This document shows positions 58,152-64,000 of a stretch of DNA of 64,000 nt, in pieces. Each line of letters begins with the position of its first letter. The first letter of the stretch is position 1. The position numbers were made by a program, and so were the translations under genes. Source of the stretch: Bacillota bacterium. Lineage in GTDB: Bacteria > Bacillota > Clostridia > Christensenellales > SZUA-584. The notes under the pieces were generated by a model. That model was not told the DNA's origin, made no database searches, and saw only the letters and a program-made list of their open reading frames with translations. The DNA is taken from NCBI GenBank assembly GCA_023410475.1, contig JAEYPS010000021.1:1-64000 (forward strand). The letters run 5' to 3'.

Positions 58152-58604
58152 ATGAAAGTTGCGGACATCGCAAATATATCAAAAGAGACACAGACGATAA
58201 CCATGCCGCAGGACAAGCACGCTGCCCCCGAAACAGGCGTTTCTTTCAAGCGCCATATCTCGGACATAAATGAGGCGGACTACCATAAACGCATCCAGCA
58301 GCTTCGCGATAAGATTTCTGAACAAGGAGAGGTCATAAAAAAGAAATCTGATATTAATGAGTTTATTAAGTACCGAAAACTCATATCGGAACTGATAGGC
58401 GAAGCGGCGAGCAACGCGTATGAAAGCTCAAAGTCGAGCTCTTTTGATACAACAGGCAAGCACAAGGTGTTTGTGCTTATAAAGAGCGTAAATACAAGGC
58501 TGGATGATATGGCGCAGGAAGTTTTGAAAGAGCAAAGCGATAATATAAGGCTGCTTCAGATGGTGGATGACATACGCGGTCTGCTTATAGATATGTTTCT
58601 GTAA
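58152..58604 (+). CDS. YaaR family protein (DUF327)
   Basis: The 150-aa helical product has the family core RIQQLRDKISEQGEVIKKKSDINEFIKYRKLISELIGEA and the ending LKEQSDNIRLLQMVDDIRGLLIDMF. Family function is unknown; members often lie among flagellar genes, as here. The ATG at 58152 is 8 nt after GGAG; a TTG two codons earlier is less well placed. Confidence 0.8.
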   Translation: MKVADIANISKETQTITMPQDKHAAPETGVSFKRHISDINEADYHKRIQQLRDKISEQGEVIKKKSDINEFIKYRKLISELIGEAASNAYESSKSSSFDTTGKHKVFVLIKSVNTRLDDMAQEVLKEQSDNIRLLQMVDDIRGLLIDMFL

Positions 58605-58666
58605 AAACCGTTTTAAGAGATTTAAGTAGAATATTTGAAGCTAACCGTAAAGGCAAGGAGGAAAAC

Positions 58667-59161
58667 ATGCAGATCAACAATGAGGAACACTTTGAGAACC
58701 ATGAGGATACGCAGCACGGCAGGTATCTTACATTTAACCTGTGCGAAGAAGTATTCGGGCTCGAAATAAGGTATGTTACCGAGATAATCGGAATGCAGCC
58801 TATAACGAAGATACCCGAAGTCGCCGAATACATAAAGGGCATAATCAATCTTCGCGGAAAGATAATACCTGTCATAGACATGAGGCTTAAGTTCGGCAAG
58901 GAGCCTATAGAATACGACGACAGGACATGCATTGTAGTGGTCGATACTCAGGAGATGATCGTAGGGCTTATCGTGGACAAGGTATCCGAGGTAATAACGA
59001 TAGATGACGAGAACATCGTGCCTCCTCCAAGCCAGAAGAGCGGTATCCGCAACAGGTACATTCAGGGCATCGGCAAGATAGAAGACAACGTTAAAATACT
59101 GCTTGACTGCAATAAGCTGTTTGACGAAGAAGAAACGAAAGACATCGGTCAGATAGAATAG
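58667..59161 (+). CDS. cheW: Chemotaxis adaptor CheW
   Basis: The 164-aa product is a single CheW domain: RYLTFNLCEEVFGLEIRYVTEIIG, IKGIINLRGKIIPVIDMRLKFG and VGLIVDKVSEVITIDDENI are the conserved blocks. It couples chemoreceptors to CheA. AAGGAGG is 6 nt upstream of the ATG. It opens a cheW-cheR-cheB group. Confidence 0.95.
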   Translation: MQINNEEHFENHEDTQHGRYLTFNLCEEVFGLEIRYVTEIIGMQPITKIPEVAEYIKGIINLRGKIIPVIDMRLKFGKEPIEYDDRTCIVVVDTQEMIVGLIVDKVSEVITIDDENIVPPPSQKSGIRNRYIQGIGKIEDNVKILLDCNKLFDEEETKDIGQIE

Positions 59162-59250
59162 CGACTACAGCAAAAAAGGCAGCGGCAGAGTCGCCGGCAT
59201 ACGGCAAGGCGTCAAAGCGCATTAATACTCAGTAAAAGATTGGTGAGAGT

Positions 59251-60066
59251 ATGCTACAGATACAGGACAAAGAATTTACGCAGCTGACCGGATATCTTCA
59301 GGATAACTACGGTATCAACCTCAGCAAAAAGAGAACGCTGGTTGAAAGCAGGCTTCATAACTATCTCACGAATAAGGGGTTTGAAAGCTACGGCTCTTAT
59401 ATCGATTACGCGCTTGGCGACAAGTCGGGTAATGAGATGAACCAGATAATAAACTTTCTTACCACAAACTACTCTTACTTCATGCGTGAGTGGGAGCATT
59501 TCAGGTTTTTTAAAGACAGCGTGCTGCCCAAGATAGCAGCCGAAGCAAAAGACAGGGACCTTCGAATATGGAGCGCGGGCTGCTCAACGGGCCAGGAGCC
59601 GTATACGCTTGCGATGCTTATATCGGATTTTTTTGGAGACAAGAGGTTTCTTTGGGACGCAAAGGTGCTTGCGACAGATATTTCGCTCAAAGCGCTTGAA
59701 GCCGCAAAAAAGGGAATATATGAAAACGACTGCCTCGAAAAAGTTCCGAATATATGGAAGATATCATATTTTAACAAGCTGCCCGACAGCACATGGGAGA
59801 TAAAGCAAAGCCTGAAGGATGAAGTCATCTACCGCAGGTTTAACCTTATCGAAGACGCGTTTCCTTTCAAGAAAAAGTTCGACGTGATTTTTTGCCGAAA
59901 CGTTATGATCTATTTCAACGAGACAACTAAGAAAAAGCTTATACAAAGGTTTTATGACGTTACCGCCAAGGGCGGGTATCTCTTTATAGGCCAGTCCGAG
60001 TCCATCGACAAAAAAGACACGAGGTATGAATTCGTAATGCCTTCGGTCTACAAAAAGGTAGTGTGA
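59251..60066 (+). CDS. cheR: Chemoreceptor methyltransferase CheR
   Basis: The 271-aa product has an N-terminal helical CheR domain (about 1-75) and a SAM-binding domain with RIWSAGCSTGQEPYTLAMLI, VLATDISLKALEAAKKGIY and FDVIFCRNVMIYFNE. It methylates receptor glutamates using S-adenosylmethionine. The ribosome site GGTGAG is weak. cheB starts 4 nt after its stop. Confidence 0.94.
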   Translation: MLQIQDKEFTQLTGYLQDNYGINLSKKRTLVESRLHNYLTNKGFESYGSYIDYALGDKSGNEMNQIINFLTTNYSYFMREWEHFRFFKDSVLPKIAAEAKDRDLRIWSAGCSTGQEPYTLAMLISDFFGDKRFLWDAKVLATDISLKALEAAKKGIYENDCLEKVPNIWKISYFNKLPDSTWEIKQSLKDEVIYRRFNLIEDAFPFKKKFDVIFCRNVMIYFNETTKKKLIQRFYDVTAKGGYLFIGQSESIDKKDTRYEFVMPSVYKKVV

Positions 60067-60070
60067 GCAT

Positions 60071-61111
60071 ATGCCGGCAAAGGAAATACGCGTGCTTGTT
60101 GTGGACGATTCCATGTTTATGAGGGAGTTTATATCGTCCGAACTCTCTAAAGACCCGGGGATAGTTGTTGTCGGCAAGGCTTCAGACCCGTTTGAAGCGC
60201 GCGACAAGATAATCGAGCTTGCGCCCGACGTAATGACGCTCGACATAAACATGCCAAAAATGGACGGGATCGAATTTTTAAAGAAGCTTATGCCTCAATA
60301 CCCTCTTCCCGTAGTAGTCGTCAGCGGCGTTGACAGAGCTGTCTTCGACGCACTTAACGCGGGAGCTGTCGATTTTATCAACAAAGTGGATATGAGGGGC
60401 ACGAGGGAAAAGCAAAGCTTCATATCAGAGCTCATAGTAAAGATAAAGATAGCTTCAATAGCCAAAGTAGGAAAGCATAAACACAGCGCCGCCCGAAACG
60501 CTACGGTTCAAAAGGCGGCGCGAAGCTTAAAGGGCGACTCCGTGATAGCTATCGGGGCGTCCACAGGCGGAACAGAGGCCACATTCAACGTGTTAAAGAA
60601 TCTGGGCAACGATCTTGCTTGCATACTCGTCGTTCAGCACATGCCTCCGGTGTTTACAAGGCTTTACGCACAGAGGCTCAACGATACATGCGCGATGGAA
60701 GTAAGGGAAGCCAAAGACGGCGACCAGTTAAAGCCGGGCAGCGTTCTTGTAGCTCCGGGCGGATTGCATATGGCTCTTCGCAGACGAGGCAGAGCGCTCA
60801 TTGTCGAGTGCAAAGAAGGCGAGAAGGTGAGCGGGCACTGTCCGTCCGTAGACTATTTGTTTGATTCAATATCCCAGATCAAGGGTATCAATAGCCTGGG
60901 GATAATCATGACGGGTATGGGAAGCGACGGCGCGAAAGGGCTGCTTGCCATGAAAAAGGCAGGCGCGCGCACGATAGGACAGGACAGAGCGTCGTGTGTC
61001 GTTTACGGTATGCCCTCTGTCGCGTTCAATATCGGCGCCGTCGATATACAGCTTGCGCCCGCTAGCATGCCTAAAGAGATATACAGTTGGTACAACAACA
61101 AGAACGTCTGA
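60071..61111 (+). CDS. cheB: Receptor methylesterase/response regulator CheB
   Basis: The 346-aa product has a receiver (VLVVDDSMFMREF, phospho-acceptor Asp58 in MTLDINMPKMDG) and a methylesterase domain (about 155-340). The catalytic residues are visible: Ser in IGASTGGTEATF, His in VQHMPPVFT and Asp in GMGSDGAKGLLAMKKAGA. It removes receptor methyl groups for adaptation. The spacing after cheR shows a single transcript. Confidence 0.95.
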   Translation: MPAKEIRVLVVDDSMFMREFISSELSKDPGIVVVGKASDPFEARDKIIELAPDVMTLDINMPKMDGIEFLKKLMPQYPLPVVVVSGVDRAVFDALNAGAVDFINKVDMRGTREKQSFISELIVKIKIASIAKVGKHKHSAARNATVQKAARSLKGDSVIAIGASTGGTEATFNVLKNLGNDLACILVVQHMPPVFTRLYAQRLNDTCAMEVREAKDGDQLKPGSVLVAPGGLHMALRRRGRALIVECKEGEKVSGHCPSVDYLFDSISQIKGINSLGIIMTGMGSDGAKGLLAMKKAGARTIGQDRASCVVYGMPSVAFNIGAVDIQLAPASMPKEIYSWYNNKNV

Positions 61112-61122
61112 GGCAGTAACGC

Positions 61123-61150
61123 TAAAGTTTTGCGCCTTAGCGTCCGATAA
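61123..61150 (+). promoter_or_regulatory. Sigma-28-like promoter before the transglycosylase-flgB genes
   Basis: TAAAGTTT (61123-61130) is a perfect -35; after 12 nt comes TCCGATAA (61143-61150), one base over the ideal spacing. An inverted repeat ACGCTAA...TTAGCGT (from 61119) overlaps the -35. It lies 47 nt before the next gene. Confidence 0.6.
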
Positions 61151-61197
61151 TATAAACGACAGGTTTACTATAAGAACTGCTTTGTAAGTGAAAGTAT

Positions 61198-61824
61198 ATG
61201 AGAAGTATTGAGAGCATTTATCAATCCAAGCTCAGCGAGTTCAGAAACGTGGTGCAGCACAACTCGGACAGAAGCATCGGAGCGGCGATGGCCTTTCAGG
61301 AGTTGCTTAACTCTATAGATCAAAGGCTGGGAGCGGCCGAGTCCGCTTATGTTCCGACTTATGTTCCGGATGTACCCGCGGAGCAGTCAAAACTTGCGAC
61401 GAGCAAATCGAGCGTCGAGATCGAGGCCGCGATAGAAAGCGCGGCGAAAAGCACAGGCCTTGATCCCGACCTTTTGCGCGCCGTAATACAGGTGGAATCA
61501 TCTTTCAGAACGAGCGTCGTCTCACGCGCGGGTGCGCAGGGGCTCATGCAGCTGATGCCGGGAACCGCAAAAGAGATGGGCGTAAAAGACCCTTTCAACG
61601 CGTACCAGAATGTTAGCGGAGGCGCGGGGTATCTGAAAAAGCTCATAAGGCGTTTCGGCGATCTGCGTCTGGCGCTGGCCGCGTACAACACGGGGCAGGG
61701 CAGGATAGGGCGGCTCAACATAACAGACCCGGACGACCCGGAGCAGTATTCAAAGATATCTTCCGGCGTCAGAGGTTATGTCAGCAAGGTTTTAAAATAC
61801 TACAAGCATTTCAGCAGCAAATAA
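61198..61824 (+). CDS. Lytic transglycosylase (SLT domain), flagellar operon
   Basis: The 208-aa product has a non-conserved N-terminus (1-75) without a signal peptide and an SLT domain with catalytic Glu100 (RAVIQVESSF), AGAQGLMQLMPGTAKEMGV and LALAAYNTGQGRIGR. These enzymes cut peptidoglycan glycan strands; next to flgB it probably opens the wall for the rod. Lack of a signal peptide suggests export by the flagellar machinery (inference). The ribosome site is weak. Confidence 0.85.
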   Translation: MRSIESIYQSKLSEFRNVVQHNSDRSIGAAMAFQELLNSIDQRLGAAESAYVPTYVPDVPAEQSKLATSKSSVEIEAAIESAAKSTGLDPDLLRAVIQVESSFRTSVVSRAGAQGLMQLMPGTAKEMGVKDPFNAYQNVSGGAGYLKKLIRRFGDLRLALAAYNTGQGRIGRLNITDPDDPEQYSKISSGVRGYVSKVLKYYKHFSSK

Positions 61825-61873
61825 CGCATATACGAGCAACTAAACGGGGTAAAAGCCGGGGGAGGCGATCGAT

Positions 61874-62275
61874 CTGATAAATAAAATGTTTACAAATATA
61901 AATCTGCTCGAAAAGGGTATGGACGCTTCGTGGCTTCGCAATCAGGCCATAGTCAACAATATTGCGAACGTTGACACGCCGGGGTTTAAAGCTTCGTCCG
62001 TAGAATTTGAAGCGGCGTTTAAGAAAGCGCTGAAGGACGACAAAGGATTTTCAGCGAAAACCACGCGGCCACAGCATTACGACTTTACCGGATCGCGCAA
62101 GAATGTCACGCCTGTGGTCACTAAGGATACCCGCACGGTTTACCGTATGGACGAAAACAACGTGGATATCGACTACCAGAACTTAGAGCTTGCGAGAAAC
62201 ACTATATACTACAACGAGCTGGCGACGCTGATGAGCAGCGAGATCGGCAAGATGAAGACTGTCATCAACGGATAA
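61874..62275 (+). CDS. flgB: Flagellar basal-body rod protein FlgB
   Basis: The 133-aa product has LEKGMDASWLRNQAIVNNIANVDTPGFKASSVEFE, the classic FlgB N-terminal rod motif, and the C-terminal helix LELARNTIYYNELATLMSSEIGKMKTVI. I place the start at the CTG at 61874, which is 8 nt after GGAGG and gives INKMFTNINLLEKG, like other FlgB proteins; the ATG at 61886 is 20 nt from that site. FlgB is the proximal rod component. Confidence 0.9.
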   Translation: MINKMFTNINLLEKGMDASWLRNQAIVNNIANVDTPGFKASSVEFEAAFKKALKDDKGFSAKTTRPQHYDFTGSRKNVTPVVTKDTRTVYRMDENNVDIDYQNLELARNTIYYNELATLMSSEIGKMKTVING

Positions 62276-62286
62276 CGGAGGGTTAT

Positions 62287-62712
62287 ATGGGATTTTTATC
62301 GTCACTTGATATCAGCGGTTCGGCGCTTTCGGCGCAGCGCCTGAGGATGGATGTAATAAGCCAGAACATAGCGAACGCCCAGACGACGGAAACGGCGGCT
62401 GGCGGCCCTTATCGCAGAAAGGTCTGCGTTATGAGCGAACGCGCGGCAAGCCCGTTTTCCGCGGTTTTCGGCAGGACACTTGGCAGCGGAGTAAAGGTGT
62501 CAGGGATAGTAGAAGACATGTCTGATTTTGAGCTCGAATACGCTCCGGACAGCCCGCTCGCCGGCCCGGACGGCTATATAAGAAAGCCGAATGTGGACGA
62601 GGTGGAGGAGATCATCGACCTTATGTCCGCGACAAGATCGTTTGAGGCCAACATTACGGCGCTCGACGCCACGAAGAGCATGGCCGTAAAGGCACTTGAG
62701 ATCGGACGCTAG
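62287..62712 (+). CDS. flgC: Flagellar basal-body rod protein FlgC
   Basis: The 141-aa product has the rod-protein opening LDISGSALSAQRLRMDVISQNIANAQTTETAAGGPYRRK and the closing NVDEVEEIIDLMSATRSFEANITALDATKSMAVKALEIGR. It is a rod subunit exported by the flagellar system. GGAGG lies 5 nt before the ATG, 11 nt after flgB. Confidence 0.95.
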   Translation: MGFLSSLDISGSALSAQRLRMDVISQNIANAQTTETAAGGPYRRKVCVMSERAASPFSAVFGRTLGSGVKVSGIVEDMSDFELEYAPDSPLAGPDGYIRKPNVDEVEEIIDLMSATRSFEANITALDATKSMAVKALEIGR

Positions 62713-62733
62713 TATTGATGAGGAGGTAACGGT

Positions 62734-63030
62734 ATGCAGATAAATTCACTTGAAAGCATTCTGTCAAACTTTGAAAGCATAAACTCCAAAAAGACGGGAG
62801 GAGAGAGCGAAAGCAGCTTTACCGACATATTCGGCGAGGCGATAAACAACGTAAAAGAGGCGGAGGCGGAGCTTCAGGCTGAGAACTACGCTCTGCTCAC
62901 TGGAGAGTCGGACAGCATCCATTCCGCTATGATAGCGGCGCAGAAGGCCGAAATAGCTGTGTCTCTCGCCGTACAGGTAAGAAATAAGGTCATAGAATCA
63001 TATAACACCGTGATGGGAATGCAGCTGTAA
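62734..63030 (+). CDS. fliE: Flagellar hook-basal body protein FliE
   Basis: The 98-aa product has the FliE C-terminal helix pair ITGESDSIHSAMIAAQKAEIAVSLAVQVRNKVIESYNTVMGMQL-type pattern (residues about 50-98), and the expected short length. FliE connects the MS ring to the rod. GGAGG is 7 nt upstream of the ATG. fliF, which usually follows, is absent. Confidence 0.93.
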   Translation: MQINSLESILSNFESINSKKTGGESESSFTDIFGEAINNVKEAEAELQAENYALLTGESDSIHSAMIAAQKAEIAVSLAVQVRNKVIESYNTVMGMQL

Positions 63031-63157
63031 TACGGCGCTTTATAGAAATTTACGGAGCATTTTTCGTCAAACAAAACAAAATAACGGCATATACTGCTAA
63101 TTTATTGTTTCACCATAATTTTGATGGGTATATAAAAAGTAGGCTGGGGGTAAACTT

Positions 63158-63634
63158 GTGGACTGGACTACTTTTTTTTACGTGGTCGTCATGGTCGCCG
63201 TACTTGTAGGCGCATATCTGACGACAAAATTTATATCAGGGAAATCAAAAAGGCTGCTCAAGAGCCGGTACATACATCTGCTTGACCGGCTCCCGCTGGG
63301 TAAAGACAAGAACGTCGTGCTTATAGAAGTAGGCAATCAGACGCTTCTTGTCGGCGTGACGAATCAGTCTATCAGCAATTTAGGCGAGATAGACAGCGAA
63401 GCGCTCAAAGTCATCAAACAGCAAAACGCGCAGAAACCTTCAAAGGGTTTTGCTGAGCAGCTGCGTGATTTCATCATCAATGCCAAAGGCGCGCAGGAAA
63501 ACTTAAGAAAAGCGAGAATGCAGTACAAATCTCAGCGGCAGGGTTCGCCCGCTGATGAGAGCGACATACTTAGCCGTATGGACGAGGCGGTACAGCAAAG
63601 GCGCGATCGCATGGAAAAAGGCGGGGAAGAGTAA
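63158..63634 (+). CDS. fliO: Flagellar biosynthesis protein FliO
   Basis: The 158-aa product has one N-terminal membrane segment (about 3-25) followed by the FliO core LLKSRYIHLLDRLPLGKDKNVVLIEVGNQTLLVGVTNQSISNL, then a charged tail. FliO helps assemble the FliP ring of the export gate. The GTG start is 7 nt after GGGGG. The 127-nt gap after fliE shows no clear promoter. fliP follows one base after its stop. Confidence 0.85.
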   Translation: MDWTTFFYVVVMVAVLVGAYLTTKFISGKSKRLLKSRYIHLLDRLPLGKDKNVVLIEVGNQTLLVGVTNQSISNLGEIDSEALKVIKQQNAQKPSKGFAEQLRDFIINAKGAQENLRKARMQYKSQRQGSPADESDILSRMDEAVQQRRDRMEKGGEE

Positions 63635-63635
63635 T

Positions 63636-64000
63636 ATGAAAAAGAAAATATTCTTCCTTGTATTAATATTGCTTTTAATCGTCGTGTTTTCAGGCTGCTC
63701 GGCTCTCGGCGGCTCAAGGAACAACACTCCGGGCGGAGATAATGCCGGAGTGCTTGAGAGTATTACCGGCGGCAGGTCGGAAACGGTGGATATACTTTTG
63801 CTTATTACAGTACTGTCCCTGCTGCCGTCCATACTCATAATGCTCACGTGTTTCCCGAGAATAATTATAGTACTGTCTCTTATAAGAAACGGCCTCGGGC
63901 TGCAGCAGATGCCTCCTAATCAGGTGCTTGTAGGGCTGGCGCTGTTTTTGACCTTCTTTGTTATGTCGCCCGTGATAAACGAAATCAACACAAACGCATA
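63636..64000 (+). CDS. fliP: Flagellar export gate protein FliP (5' part)
   Basis: The first 121 residues are in the window. They show an N-terminal signal-like helix (4-20) ending in VVFSGCS, a variable stretch, then the FliP core ETVDILLLITVLSLLPSILIMLTCFPRIIIVLSLIRNGLG and QMPPNQVLVGLALFLTFFVMSP. FliP forms the central export pore with FliQ and FliR, which presumably follow beyond 64000. The start lies one base after the fliO stop; the preceding GGCGGGGAAGAG provides a ribosome site inside fliO. Confidence 0.92.
   Translation, partial: MKKKIFFLVLILLLIVVFSGCSALGGSRNNTPGGDNAGVLESITGGRSETVDILLLITVLSLLPSILIMLTCFPRIIIVLSLIRNGLGLQQMPPNQVLVGLALFLTFFVMSPVINEINTNA

Overview
The window looks like a chromosomal segment of an anaerobic, spore-forming, flagellated member of the Clostridia (Firmicutes). 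Four things point there: the sporulation-type block (YlxY-like, M16 peptidase, dipicolinate synthase A/B, TepA, SpoIIIE/FtsK, RimO, PgsA, RecA) in Bacillus/Clostridium order; strong GGAGG ribosome sites; a c-di-AMP riboswitch; and CheC/CheD chemotaxis with YaaR, FlhX and FliO-type flagellar genes. No tRNA, rRNA, CRISPR array, insertion sequence or prophage was seen. Everything here is read from sequence by eye; no database search was run.

Layout: 1-11.5 kb is the conserved sporulation, DNA-translocation and housekeeping block, interrupted by a divergent acetyltransferase/SGNH-hydrolase pair. Next come a long LCP-family protein (minus), a corrinoid module (PocR/AraC regulator, corrinoid protein, DUF1638 protein, RamA/RACo-type activator, but no methyltransferase), and a minus-strand operon of ABC ATPase, ABC permease and a kinase-less seven-PASTA membrane protein. 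From 22.8 to 30.3 kb there is a large PAS/GAF hybrid kinase, a NarL-type two-component system and a YxlEFG-like ABC module. At 30.4-31.1 kb lies a decayed KaiC-like ATPase/histidine kinase. dapB follows on the minus strand, behind a well-preserved ydaO (c-di-AMP) riboswitch with its own sigma-A promoter and terminator. Then come a zinc-ribbon repeat protein, a DUF438/hemerythrin/PAS protein and a YihY-type membrane protein.

36.6-48.0 kb is a sugar (probably xylose) region: a ChvE-GguA-GguB-type ABC importer, then an operon of an unknown 185-aa protein, a membrane-anchored sugar-binding protein, a YesM/LytS-type kinase, a YesN-type regulator and a second sugar-binding lipoprotein, then xylose isomerase. 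The arrangement resembles the XylFII-LytS-YesN xylose-sensing system of clostridia.

48.0-64.0 kb is motility. A minus-strand operon carries cheC-cheD-cheY-cheA and an HD-GYP protein. Plus-strand operons carry a FliK-like protein, FlhX, a putative cysteine hydrolase, fliD, fliS, a FlgN-like chaperone, yaaR, cheW, cheR, cheB, a lytic transglycosylase, flgB, flgC, fliE, fliO and the start of fliP. Three sigma-28-like promoters sit in front of cheC, fliD and the transglycosylase. fliE is followed directly by fliO, so basal-body, motor and export-ATPase genes such as fliF, fliG and fliI must lie elsewhere.
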